NCBI GenBank assembly: GCA_963715895.1
Contig: OY970284.1
Span: 3,596,001-3,660,000 of the forward strand
Direction: 5' to 3'
Length of the DNA: 64,000 bases
From: JADGNZ01 sp963715895
Lineage (GTDB): Bacteria; Acidobacteriota; Thermoanaerobaculia; Gp7-AA8
Shown: positions 22,819-33,671 of the stretch, piece by piece
How positions within the stretch are numbered: position 1 is the first letter of the stretch
Layout: every line of letters starts with the position of its first letter
Program-made: the position numbers and the translations under genes
The notes under the pieces: generated by a model
What the model was told of the DNA's origin: nothing
The model's database searches: none
Seen by the model: only the letters and a program-made list of their open reading frames with translations

Positions 22819-24120
22819 ATGCGCAAAGAGATCGCTGCCTGCTGTCTTGCCGTCTTCGTCATCGTCGCGTGTGGGAAGAAAGAATCCGCACCACCACCAC
22901 CCGCGTCGAGCACGGTAGCTTCGACAGTTAGCTCGACGTCGACGAGCAGTGCGGCGGCTACAGAGGTTCCGGCAGCAGACCAGCCCAGTCTCATTTCCTT
23001 CTCGGCCGGTGCCCTCATCGTGCAGAAGCCGCAGCAGTATTCGGACTCCTGGTCGGCCTTCTGGCTTCTCGACGAAAAGGCATCGAGCGGGTGGGCGACG
23101 CCGGAGAATGTCATCACGCCACAGACGATCGTGATTGCGCTGCCCGAGCGGACGCAGCTCGACCGCCTTTCCTTCGACACCAGCCATATCGACGGCGACG
23201 GTCGGGGAGCCAAAGACATCCGTGTCGAGATGTCCGATACCAGCGAAACCTCCGGCTTTCAGCCGATTGCCTCGGTGTCGCTGCAGGACAAGGCCGATAA
23301 CCAGAGCTTCCCAGTCTCAGCGCAGGTGCCCGGCCGCTGGCTGCGCGTCGTCGTCAACAACAATCACGGTTCGCCTAAGTACACCGAGCTGTTCGAGATC
23401 CGTGGCTACGGCAAGCAGCTCACGCAGACGCCGTTCCCCGACGCCAGCGGCACGTACGAGACCAGCTACGGCAAGTTCCACCTCAAGCAGGAGGGGACGT
23501 CGGTGACCGGTTGCTACGAACATGACGGAGGACTTCTGAACGGCGGCATCGAGGGACGGGTGATGAAGTTCACCTGGAGTGAAGGGCCGGAGAAGAAAGG
23601 GCCGGCCATCATGGTCTTCAGTCCCGACCAGAAGCAGATGTTCGGCCTCTGGTGGTACGACGGTCAGACGGAAGGTACGGGCAGCATCTGGAACGGCACG
23701 AAGATCTCGAACGAGGTCGGCTCCTGTCCGCATTGGGCAGGCACCGGCGCGGAAGCGCGGATGACGAAGGACCTCGAGGACTTCGGCCGGACGCGCATCT
23801 ACGGCATCAACTTCGATACCGACTCGGATGTGATCAAGCCGGAGTCGAAGCCGACGCTCGACAAGATCGCGTCCTTGATGAAGGCGAAGGGTGACTGGAA
23901 GCTGCGCGTGGAAGGGCACACCGACGCCAGCGGCGGCGATGCGCACAACAACGAGCTGTCCCGCAAGCGGGCCGATTCGGTGAAGGCCTACCTCGTGACG
24001 GCCGGCATCGATGCTTCGCGCCTGACCACAGCCGGCCTCGGCTCGACGAAACCGGTCGCGGGCAATGACACAGCATCAGGCCGCGCGCAGAACCGGCGCG
24101 TGGAGCTGGCGAAGGAGTAG
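22819..24120 (+). CDS. OmpA-like lipoprotein with discoidin-type domain
   Basis: 433 residues from ATG 22819. A lipobox (VIVAC) makes it a lipoprotein, followed by a Pro/Ser/Thr linker. Residues ~60-195 resemble a galactose-binding/F5-F8 type domain (WLLDEKASSGWATPEN..., LDRLSFDTSHIDG, LFEIRGYG). A middle beta domain follows. The C-terminus is an OmpA/MotB peptidoglycan-binding domain (INFDTDSDVIKPESKPTLDKIASLM, VEGHTDASGG, LSRKRADSVKAYL). It probably links the outer membrane to peptidoglycan and binds a carbohydrate or protein. The upstream in-frame extension overlaps repeat sequence and was rejected. Confidence 0.9.
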   Translation: MRKEIAACCLAVFVIVACGKKESAPPPPASSTVASTVSSTSTSSAAATEVPAADQPSLISFSAGALIVQKPQQYSDSWSAFWLLDEKASSGWATPENVITPQTIVIALPERTQLDRLSFDTSHIDGDGRGAKDIRVEMSDTSETSGFQPIASVSLQDKADNQSFPVSAQVPGRWLRVVVNNNHGSPKYTELFEIRGYGKQLTQTPFPDASGTYETSYGKFHLKQEGTSVTGCYEHDGGLLNGGIEGRVMKFTWSEGPEKKGPAIMVFSPDQKQMFGLWWYDGQTEGTGSIWNGTKISNEVGSCPHWAGTGAEARMTKDLEDFGRTRIYGINFDTDSDVIKPESKPTLDKIASLMKAKGDWKLRVEGHTDASGGDAHNNELSRKRADSVKAYLVTAGIDASRLTTAGLGSTKPVAGNDTASGRAQNRRVELAKE

Positions 24121-24126
24121 TACAAC

Positions 24127-24150
24127 GGAGCGCTGGCGAGCCAGCGCTCC
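24127..24150. terminator. Perfect hairpin between convergent genes
   Basis: GGAGCGCTGG - CGAG - CCAGCGCTCC, a 10-bp perfect stem with 4-nt loop, 7 bp after one stop and 17 bp before the other. There is no T-run, so it may be a bidirectional factor-assisted terminator or another palindromic-repeat word (compare GCCAGCGCTCC near 22780). Confidence 0.5.
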
Positions 24151-24166
24151 TGGGTGACGCCCCTTA

Positions 24167-26443
24167 CTATTCGAACACCACCGCGGCCGTACCGGGAGCG
24201 AGGCGCTTGCGCGGCGCGTTAACGAACCGCTGGAGCAGAATCGCGTCCGTCATGCCGCGTTCTGCCATCAGGCCGACAGTCGGACCGAGGATCACATCGA
24301 TCGGTCCGGTCTCGGCCAGATCGCGAATGAGCAGGGGAGCGCCGGAGATCGTCGCTATCGAGCTTCGCAGAGACTGGTGCAGCCGCAGCGCGGGCATCGG
24401 CACGTTCACGCCTCCGATGACGAGCCCGATGTACGTGACGATCCGTGGATTGGCTCCGCGAACGGAGACCTCCAGCGAACGGGCAGGGCCGTCAGGAAAG
24501 CGGACTTCGAATGGCTTGCCGCGCGTGCCCGAGCTCGTATCGGGAGACCGAACCACCCACAGCGGGTGGGAGAGCGACACCACGGCCATCGTCTCATTCG
24601 GCCCGTGCGCGCTGGCGAAGATGAACGTTCCGTCCTCACCGACGTCGGCGTGATCGCTCTCCGCCCCCGAGGAGTTGAACCAGAAGATCATGGCGTTCTC
24701 GAAGGGGCGTTGCGAGACCAGCTTTCCCTCGTTGCCGCGGAGCGGTACGAGCTGCACGTCGACGTTCTTCTTCTCGTCCTTCACCATGGAGAATGGATCG
24801 ACCGCGTAGTCCTGATACCCGGCGTGCTTCACATAGAGCCGGATCTCGCGCTCCGGAACCGATCGGATCTCGATGGTCCCCGCGTCTTCGCCGTCACCCT
24901 TCGTCATCAGGAGGCGGGTGGCGATCGGCCGGCGGGGGAGGCGGAGGGAATGGATGACATAACGCACCGACGCGCCGGCGATGGGTCTGCGCGTGAAGGT
25001 GTCGGTGACCGTCACCGTGAGGACGTTATCGGGGATGTTGATGTCGTAGCGGGAGTTTCGACGCGACGGCTGATCGGCGAAAACAATGGCTTTGGGACCT
25101 TCTCCACAGGCGGCGACGTTAATCTGTGAATCGACGTCGATCGGCATCAGCAACGCCGCGCGATACTCCCCCGTCTCGCGCGAGGCGAATCCGATTCCGC
25201 CGCCGCGGAACTGAAGCAGGGCGTCCTTACCGAGCGGCTGATCTCCGAAGGTGAGACTGCCGTAAAGCGTGAGGTAGGCGGCGTGAAGCGGAACGGTCAC
25301 CTGCTTCATCGGTAGCGCCGTGACCATCGCGCTGACCGGCGGAAGCTTTCCGAAGCGCAGTTCGGCGCGGTAGGTCCCGGACGGGATGTCGTCAAGCGTG
25401 ACCGATCCAAAGTCGGGATTGGGCGTGAACGTCTGCTTGCGGATGGTCTGGCAACCAGCCGGATCGACCGGCTCTCGCGGGTTCTTCGGGGTCGGGCAGG
25501 ACGAGAGCGAGACCTCGAATAGCGGCGATAGATCGACCTTCTTCTCGCACGAGCCGATCGAGCCCTCGAGCGCCGGCAGGCCGGCTTCCGCGCTCCAGTT
25601 CACGATGACCGTGCACGCCGGCCTTACGTGGAGCGGCTCCTCGGCGACGGAGACCGCCTGCGCGATCTTCACCGTTCGCCGGTCCGGAAGCCACCCTCGC
25701 CCTCCGACATCCAGCTTCGCCTCTCCCGCCGATTCCGCGTGCACGAGGACGAAGGCGCCGTGCAGAAGCGCCAGCGGCGGCAACGGATACGAGTCGCGCG
25801 ATGGCCCTCCCGACGTCAGGCGGACGTGGGGCGGCGAGGCGTTCCCGCCGTTCAAAACCTCGCGGTCGGACTCCGGGACATACAGCCAGCCGATGACGAC
25901 TGATCCCCCGCCGCTCTGCGCGCTGACCGCTCTCTCGGTTCCGGCATCGAGCGCCGCCACCGGGATGACCGCAATCGGCAGCGACTTCTTCACCACCAGG
26001 AGCCACAGCTCCTCTCCCGCAGGAACGGAGACGCGCCCCATACCCGCGGCGACCGGAAAGGCGCTGCCGAGCCGCGGCGCATAGACGACACCGCCGAGCC
26101 CTTCCGGCAGGAGCGGCGTCAGCGTCGCGGCGGGAACGAGCGGGAGCGAAAGCGTCTCCGGCGCCGAGGCGCCGTCGATCACCAGAGGCGCGGCCGATAT
26201 CGCCGTGCCCGCAAGCCTCCCGAAGACGTTCCACTTCCCCGTGGGAAACGTCATCGAGCCCGCGGCGGAGCAGGTCAGCTCCTGCGAGGCCAGCCACCGC
26301 TTGAACGGATTCTCCCGATCTCCCGCCGGAAAGCGGCACACCTCGCCGCCGGAGACGGGCGCCCCGTCGCGCAGCAACGTGACGTTGGTGCTGGCGGCAC
26401 CGGCCGCGGGAAGGGCGAGAAGCAGAAGGATGGCCGCGCGCAT
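24167..26443 (-). CDS. Large secreted protein with carboxypeptidase-regulatory-like domains
   Basis: 758 residues from ATG 26443 (the longer frame starts at TTG). Signal peptide 1-16 (LLLLALPAAGAAS). The rest is beta-rich, with several short Ig or transthyretin-like segments, for example GSVTLDDIPSGTYRAELRFGKLPPVSAMV and LTVTVTDTFTRRPIAGASVRYVI...GTIEIRSVPEREIRLYVKHAGYQDYAV, which fit CarboxypepD-regulatory-like folds. No catalytic motif seen. It converges on the OmpA-like gene and diverges from the DUF2059 gene. Probably cell-surface or periplasmic; function unknown. Confidence 0.8.
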   Translation of the reverse strand: MRAAILLLLALPAAGAASTNVTLLRDGAPVSGGEVCRFPAGDRENPFKRWLASQELTCSAAGSMTFPTGKWNVFGRLAGTAISAAPLVIDGASAPETLSLPLVPAATLTPLLPEGLGGVVYAPRLGSAFPVAAGMGRVSVPAGEELWLLVVKKSLPIAVIPVAALDAGTERAVSAQSGGGSVVIGWLYVPESDREVLNGGNASPPHVRLTSGGPSRDSYPLPPLALLHGAFVLVHAESAGEAKLDVGGRGWLPDRRTVKIAQAVSVAEEPLHVRPACTVIVNWSAEAGLPALEGSIGSCEKKVDLSPLFEVSLSSCPTPKNPREPVDPAGCQTIRKQTFTPNPDFGSVTLDDIPSGTYRAELRFGKLPPVSAMVTALPMKQVTVPLHAAYLTLYGSLTFGDQPLGKDALLQFRGGGIGFASRETGEYRAALLMPIDVDSQINVAACGEGPKAIVFADQPSRRNSRYDINIPDNVLTVTVTDTFTRRPIAGASVRYVIHSLRLPRRPIATRLLMTKGDGEDAGTIEIRSVPEREIRLYVKHAGYQDYAVDPFSMVKDEKKNVDVQLVPLRGNEGKLVSQRPFENAMIFWFNSSGAESDHADVGEDGTFIFASAHGPNETMAVVSLSHPLWVVRSPDTSSGTRGKPFEVRFPDGPARSLEVSVRGANPRIVTYIGLVIGGVNVPMPALRLHQSLRSSIATISGAPLLIRDLAETGPIDVILGPTVGLMAERGMTDAILLQRFVNAPRKRLAPGTAAVVFE

Positions 26444-26563
26444 ACCTGCAACCGTTCGACGCAGAACGCTGATCAATTGTTACTGGGTCGCCGTTTCACC
26501 GACATCGACAAATCACCGCATCCGAGCCTACTCTTGCGTGTTACCAAACAGAAGGAGCCATCC

Positions 26564-27457
26564 ATGCGTCGTTTGATCCTGTTCGCGGCGGCCCTCGCCA
26601 TCGCCCTCCCGCTCTCTGCCACGGAGCCGAATCCCTCGGCGCACCAGAGGGAGCTCATTGAAAAGCTTTTCCAGGCCACGAACCTCGATCAGATGAGCAA
26701 CACGATCGTGGACTCAATGGAGGCGGGAATCGAGAAGCAGTTCCTGCAGGAGGCCGAGGCGAAGGGGAATGACCCCGGCGATATCGCCGAGGCGAAGGAG
26801 ATGTTCACGCTCTTCCGGGAACACTGCCGAAACCTCAACATCGGAGGGCTGCTTCATGAGTCGTATCTCAGGATCTACGCGAAGTACTTCACCGAACAGG
26901 AGATCGAGGATCTCGTTGCCTTTTATGCGAGTCCGACAGGAAAAAAGACGCTCGAGGTAATGCCCCAACTGATGTCGGAAGGGATGAAGGCCGGCGTCGA
27001 CAACCTGACCCCGAAGATCCAGGAAATCATCGCTCAGGTCACCGAGGAGCAGGAGCACAGGCGTCCGTGGCGCCGCACGACGGCAGATATGCGCGCCCTT
27101 TCCACCGCCATCGAGGCCTACCAGACCGACCAGACGGATGAGACCTTTCCCGCGGCATCCGATATGGCCGGTTTGAAGGAACAGCTCAAGGGAATCACCA
27201 TGTCGCAGAAGTTCCCCGAGAAGGATATGTGGGGGCATCCGTACGAATACGTCGTCTCCCCCGATCGTCATCACTACCGCATCATCAGCGCCGGCGCCGA
27301 CGGAATCGTAGACTGGGACAGCCGCAAGTTCGAGAACGTGAAGGAAGGCTTCGCCACCCGCTACCGCGACCGGCTCGAGGACGATCTCATCTTCGAGGAT
27401 GGGATCTTCGTCCAGCTGCCGGTACAGACGAAGCCGAAGGCGAAGAAGCAAGAGTAG
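26564..27457 (+). CDS. DUF2059 domain fused to a pseudopilin (GspG)-like C-terminus
   Basis: 297 residues from ATG 26564 (GAAGGAG upstream). Signal peptide 1-18. Residues ~25-165 fit DUF2059 (ELIEKLFQATNLDQMSNTIVDSM, YAKYFTEQEIEDLVAFYASPTGKKTLEVMPQL). The C-terminal part reads TADMRALSTAIEAYQTDQ..., FPEKDMWGHPYEYVVSPDRHHYRIISAGADGIVD, the calcium-binding end of GspG-type pseudopilins. There is no prepilin peptidase site, so it is not a pilin but a periplasmic fusion that reuses the GspG fold. Confidence 0.82.
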   Translation: MRRLILFAAALAIALPLSATEPNPSAHQRELIEKLFQATNLDQMSNTIVDSMEAGIEKQFLQEAEAKGNDPGDIAEAKEMFTLFREHCRNLNIGGLLHESYLRIYAKYFTEQEIEDLVAFYASPTGKKTLEVMPQLMSEGMKAGVDNLTPKIQEIIAQVTEEQEHRRPWRRTTADMRALSTAIEAYQTDQTDETFPAASDMAGLKEQLKGITMSQKFPEKDMWGHPYEYVVSPDRHHYRIISAGADGIVDWDSRKFENVKEGFATRYRDRLEDDLIFEDGIFVQLPVQTKPKAKKQE

Positions 27458-27488
27458 GGCTGTCACAGAGGACAGATAGAAATCTCTG

Positions 27489-28295
27489 GTGGATGCCTTC
27501 CTAAACGCGCTTCGCAACCTCGGTCCAAAAGCCTCGTACACCGCTGCGATGCGATCGCGTTACTGGGTGATTCTCGACTGCAGCATGCTGCTGGCCTTCG
27601 TCGTTCTTCAGTCGTGGCGTCTGACCGGTGTGGTGGTGCACGAATGGCTGTCGGTAGCGCTGATCGCCGGCCTCGTCGCACATCTGCTCTTGCACTGGTC
27701 CTGGGTGGCGACGCGCAGCAAACGGATCCTGACCCCGCGCAGCACACGCACGCGCGTGAACTACACCCTCAATCTCGTACTCTTCATTGCCGCAACCGTG
27801 GCCATGGTGTCGGGGTTCATGATCTCCAAGGTGGTGCTGCCGCTGCACCCGACGCCGGTGAACTACCTGAAGTGGCACCAGCTTCACGACATCTCCGCCA
27901 CGACATCCCTGATCTGCCTCGGCCTGCACCTCGCCCTGAACTGGACCCTGATGGTGGCCGCCCTCCGCAACTTCCTCCACCGTCGCCCCGCCCGAACGTG
28001 GCCCCTCCGCCTGAAGCCGCTGCTTGCCCCCCTCGCGATCATCACCGCCTCGGTGGTTATCCTCAGCGCCGCACTCATGGCCATCGAACGGATCATGCCC
28101 GCGGGCGAGGTAACCATCATCCAACGCGACGGCCGTCGAATCGAGCACGCCTCTCCGCCCCGCGAAATCGCCCGGCTCCGCCCCGAACAAGTCTCCCCAT
28201 CGACCCGCGGCATCCCCAAGTTCATCCTGATGAGCGCCATGGTGGCGGTATCGACGATCGTCGGACGCAAAGTGCTTCGCATGAGGCTCGACTGA
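27489..28295 (+). CDS. DUF4405-type multi-pass membrane protein
   Basis: 268 residues from a GTG; an ATG at 27549 is an alternative start and neither has a good RBS. Four or five hydrophobic helices: WVILDCSMLLAFVVLQSW, LSVALIAGLVAHLLLHW, LNLVLFIAATVAMVSGFM, SLICLGLHLALNWTLMVA and LAPLAIITASVVILSAALM. His residues in HLLLHW, WHQLH and GLHLALNW are arranged as in DUF4405, which resembles the membrane cytochrome b fold. Haem binding is inference. A soluble tail follows the last helix. Confidence 0.75.
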   Translation: MDAFLNALRNLGPKASYTAAMRSRYWVILDCSMLLAFVVLQSWRLTGVVVHEWLSVALIAGLVAHLLLHWSWVATRSKRILTPRSTRTRVNYTLNLVLFIAATVAMVSGFMISKVVLPLHPTPVNYLKWHQLHDISATTSLICLGLHLALNWTLMVAALRNFLHRRPARTWPLRLKPLLAPLAIITASVVILSAALMAIERIMPAGEVTIIQRDGRRIEHASPPREIARLRPEQVSPSTRGIPKFILMSAMVAVSTIVGRKVLRMRLD

Positions 28296-28819
28296 GTGCT
28301 CAAAAAAGGCTGTCACCACAGAGGCACTGAGAACACAGAGGTAGTTCTCTGTACGACGACTAACTCATAGAGTCTTCTCTTGGCGCGAAGATTTTTCCAC
28401 ACCCGTTGCGGTGCCGGAGCAGCCACATCGACAACATTTGCGCGCGGAGGCGCGCACGCACAAGTCAGCCCCGTGCTCGGCGCAGCGAGAGCACGGGGTC
28501 TCGGTAGGGATGTGAAGTGCGGCCGCGGAGGCGGCCGCCACAGGAGCTGTGCGGATCGCGCTTCTGTTGCAAATTGGGCGGCGCTGTTCCGGCCGCCTCC
28601 GCGGCCGGCAAATTGGCACCCCTCTCCCCGCGCTCGCGCTACGCCGAGCGCGGGGCTGGATTTTGTAGCGCGCCTTCGCGCGCATTCGAGCGAGGGCTGG
28701 CGTCCAATCGTGTTGGGTTGGGGGGAGCCCGCGCTGTGTCCTCAGTATCTCTGGTAAAGCTAAGCTCTTCCCATCCCTTCGGTACAATCCCTCCACTCGA
28801 TACGGAACAGGAGCCGCTC
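28296..28819. repeat. Gene-free stretch packed with palindromic words
   Basis: Contains CACCACAGAGGCACTGAG words (28315-28345). A perfect hairpin CCCCGTGCTC/GAGCACGGGG spans 28468-28497. A 16-bp inverted pair GGCCGCGGAGGCGGCC (28521-28536) and GGCCGCCTCCGCGGCC (28591-28606) follows, then CCCCGCGCTCG/CGAGCGCGGGG (28626-28655). The open frame across it is an in-frame extension of the S9 peptidase and is not coding. Confidence 0.75.
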
Positions 28820-31270
<2,451 letters not shown>

Positions 31271-31324
31271 CCGGGGGAGGTTGCTGGGTTACTGAGTCGC
31301 TGAGTAGGTAGGGGCAAAATGGCA

Positions 31325-31447
31325 GGACCAATGTGGCACAGACACTTCTGTCTGTGCTGTTTATCCCGCGCTGTTGGTAACTGGATTTCAGGGTCGGGCG
31401 ATGTTTTACAGGGAGCACAGACAAGAGTGTCTGTGCCACATTGCTCC
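31325..31447. repeat. Double palindrome, word family GGCACAGACA/TGTCTGTGCC
   Basis: Two hairpins, GGCACAGACACTTCTGTCTG... (31335-31357) and the mirror copy (31415-31437), are themselves inverted relative to each other within CAATGTGGCACAGAC ... GTCTGTGCCACATTG. The same element occurs at 60526-60549 (one hairpin) and 62189-63637 (two hairpins, one split by IS4). Confidence 0.88.
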
Positions 31448-31479
31448 TGCTGTTTGTTCGGTGAATGACTGTTGTCGCC

Positions 31480-31947
31480 TCAGTCCTTCCCCACCGCCAG
31501 ATACACCGCCACCGGCGCTAACGCCAGCCATGCGGCCAGCGCGATCAGGAGCGGGATGCCCCATTGCGCGACGAGGGTCCGGGAGAGGTCGGATGGGGTT
31601 ACTGAGAAGGCCCGGCTGGTTGCCGTGATGATCCCGATCGCCACCGCAACGCCGGCGGCGACGGCGATGGCCTGGACGATGGTGATCACGCGCGAGGCGG
31701 TGCGGACCGCTTCCTGACGGTTGCGGCGCTGCATGCGCCACCAGATCAGGCCGGAGTTGGGGATGCGGGCGGTGCGGAGGGTGGCCTGGTAATCGTTCGA
31801 CACGAGCACGGCCACGCGGACGACGTCGCCGCAGACGGTGCAGGACTCGATGTGCGCGCGGCTCGCTTCGTCGCAGCCGTGCGGCCAGCGGCCGGAGTGA
31901 ACCATCGCCAGCGTTTCCTGCTCGGACGGACACTCGACGCGGCTCAT
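31480..31947 (-). CDS. Anti-sigma-factor-like membrane protein
   Basis: 155 residues. The N-terminal part contains H...HIESCTVCGDVV, a zinc-finger (zf-HC2-like) pattern HxxxCxxC, followed by two transmembrane helices (VITIVQAIAVAAGVAVAIGII and WGIPLLIALAAWLALAPVAVYLAV). Its ATG overlaps the stop of the ECF sigma gene upstream (ATGA). This gene order and domain layout fit an anti-sigma factor that holds the sigma at the membrane. Confidence 0.85.
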   Translation of the reverse strand: MSRVECPSEQETLAMVHSGRWPHGCDEASRAHIESCTVCGDVVRVAVLVSNDYQATLRTARIPNSGLIWWRMQRRNRQEAVRTASRVITIVQAIAVAAGVAVAIGIITATSRAFSVTPSDLSRTLVAQWGIPLLIALAAWLALAPVAVYLAVGKD

Positions 31948-32522
31948 GACGGCCTCCCGAGGAGTGCGGCCAGCTTGCGGCGGGCCCGGAAGAGGAGGAT
32001 TTTCACGCTGCCGCTCTTGACGCCGACGATCTCCGCGATCTCGGCGTGGGTCGATCCCAGGGCGTAGGCAAGCCAGAGCATCTCGCGCTGCACCGGTTTG
32101 AGCTGGGCCATGGCCCGCCAGAGATCGGTGCTCTCCTCGAAGCGCTCGGCGATGCGCGTATCGATGGCCACCGTCTCCTCATCCGCCTCGTTGACCTCGA
32201 GAGGCTCGACGGGATGGCGGGCGTTGCGGCGGTGCGTGTCGCGGGCGATGTTCGTGGCGATGCAGAAGAGCGAATTGCGGCGATGCCCTTCGTCGTGATG
32301 CGCGGCGCCCGCCTTGTAGAAACGGTAATACGTCTCCTGCAGCAGGTCGTCGGCCAGGTGACGGTCGCCGGTGACGCGCGCCAGGTAGACCCACACGGCG
32401 CGCGACGTTCGATCGTAGAAGGCCCGGAACGTCTCCTCGTCCATCAGCGCCCCGGCCTCGGATTTCGACCGGGCGCCGGCGACGGCGAGCAAGGCATCGT
32501 TCATCACGCCGGTGAAGTCCAT
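31944..32522 (-). CDS. ECF-type RNA polymerase sigma factor
   Basis: 192 residues. Region 2: FRAFYDRTSRAVWVYLARVTGDRHLADDLLQETYYRFYKA; region 4: LKPVQREMLWLAYALGSTHAEIAEIVGVKSGSVKILLFRARRKLA. ECF factors lack region 3, as here. An internal ATG at 32444 (MDEETFRAFY) is an alternative start. Co-transcribed with a membrane protein upstream (gap 27 bp) and the anti-sigma downstream (overlap 4 bp). Confidence 0.94.
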   Translation of the reverse strand: MDFTGVMNDALLAVAGARSKSEAGALMDEETFRAFYDRTSRAVWVYLARVTGDRHLADDLLQETYYRFYKAGAAHHDEGHRRNSLFCIATNIARDTHRRNARHPVEPLEVNEADEETVAIDTRIAERFEESTDLWRAMAQLKPVQREMLWLAYALGSTHAEIAEIVGVKSGSVKILLFRARRKLAALLGRPS

Positions 32523-32549
32523 TTCGCTAATGATCCCATGTTCCGCGTC

Positions 32550-33419
32550 TTACTCAGGCGCGGAGGTCGATTGTGCGGGCGACGGAGCCGGCTCCCAGAG
32601 GCCGAGCTTGCGCGACAGGATGTAGGACACGATGGCCGACAGGACGAAGCCGGCGCCGATCGAGATCCCGAGGACACCCATGGCGAAGAGCGGCTGGGCG
32701 ACCGTCTTCTCGATGCTGCGGCTGACGTATTGCAGCCCGAAGCCGGCCGCGGCCAGGACCAGGCCTACCTGAACGGACCAGAGGATGCGGCCGATCGGTG
32801 CGCTGACCGCGCGCGGTCCGGCGTCGAGAGAGACCGGCGCCGATTCGAGGAATCGCTTTCCGGCCGGCGTCTGGATGTAGGCCAGCAGATCTTCGTTCGC
32901 CGTGAAGCGATCCATCAGTTTGTTATGAACCTCGGCCTGCACCGTCGAGACGCGGTTCCAGCGCCGGTGATCGATGACCGTTCGCACGAGCCAGATCAGA
33001 ACTCCGGCGACGAGGCCGAAAACGGCGAAGATCGTCAATCCTTCCATCGTCGCGCGCCATGCGCGCTCGCTGCCGTTCTCCCGCACGCCGTCCTCGGGAA
33101 TCGAAATGTCGCCGAGATAAAAGGCTGGGCTGTGCGCGACTTCAGGGTGCTGCGACAGAAACGAGCCCAGCGCCGGATAGTTGGCGAGGTAGCTCTGGTT
33201 GGTCATGAGGGAAGAGTCGAGCTTGAGAACCCGGCTCACTTCCGAGGGATAGCGGCGAAGCACGGAGTTGAAGGCCTCGCGCGTCTCGTGACTATCGGCG
33301 TCGGTGACGACGGTTGTCGTGGTGGCCGGGGGGATGGATGTGGCGGTGGCCGGAGCCTGCGCCGCCGCACTCACGGCAACGGCGGCAGCAAAAAGGAAGG
33401 CGATCAGTTTTCTGGGCAT
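32550..33419 (-). CDS. Signal-peptide-bearing membrane protein, first gene of the sigma operon
   Basis: 289 residues from ATG 33419. Signal peptide 1-20, then a Thr-rich linker and an extracytoplasmic segment (SVLRRYPSEVSRVLKLDSSLM). Three or four membrane helices include GLTIFAVFGLVAGVLIWLVRTVI, SVQVGLVLAAAGFGLQYV and PLFAMGVLGISIGAGFVLSAIVSYIL. The central cytoplasmic part (RWNRVSTVQAEVHNKLMDRFTANEDLLAYIQTPAGKRFLESAP) is a motif I have seen next to ECF operons. It may be the sensor or the main target of the sigma factor; function not known. Confidence 0.75.
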   Translation of the reverse strand: MPRKLIAFLFAAAVAVSAAAQAPATATSIPPATTTTVVTDADSHETREAFNSVLRRYPSEVSRVLKLDSSLMTNQSYLANYPALGSFLSQHPEVAHSPAFYLGDISIPEDGVRENGSERAWRATMEGLTIFAVFGLVAGVLIWLVRTVIDHRRWNRVSTVQAEVHNKLMDRFTANEDLLAYIQTPAGKRFLESAPVSLDAGPRAVSAPIGRILWSVQVGLVLAAAGFGLQYVSRSIEKTVAQPLFAMGVLGISIGAGFVLSAIVSYILSRKLGLWEPAPSPAQSTSAPE

Positions 33420-33479
33420 GCTGTTGGTCCTCTGCCGGGGGATACGTCGGTCGCGCCTGGCGGTTAACACGCGTTGACT

Positions 33480-33642
33480 GGCGCTGTCGCGCGTCGTCGG
33501 TTATCGGTTGAAAAGCGCTATCGCGCGTTGTCGGTTGTCGGTTATCAGTTTGTTCTTCGTGGCGCCTCGTTCTCAATCTGACACGCGGCGCGAACGCCCA
33601 AACAACCGACAACCGATAACCGACAACGCGCGACAGCGCCAG
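33480..33642. repeat. Palindromic repeat, TTGTCGGTTATCGG family, complete copy
   Basis: Outer arms GGCGCTGTCGCGCG and CGCGCGACAGCGCC are exact complements. Inside are TCGGTTATCGGTTG and TTGTCGGTTGTCGG words mirrored by CAACCGACAACCGATAACCG. It separates two divergent genes. Confidence 0.85.
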
Positions 33643-33671
33643 CCCTCGCAACTGTTACGCTATGCGCACAG

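Noticed and set aside
28517..28819. N-terminal extension of the S9 peptidase
   Set aside because: It runs through palindromic repeats; the signal peptide and RBS place the start at 28820.
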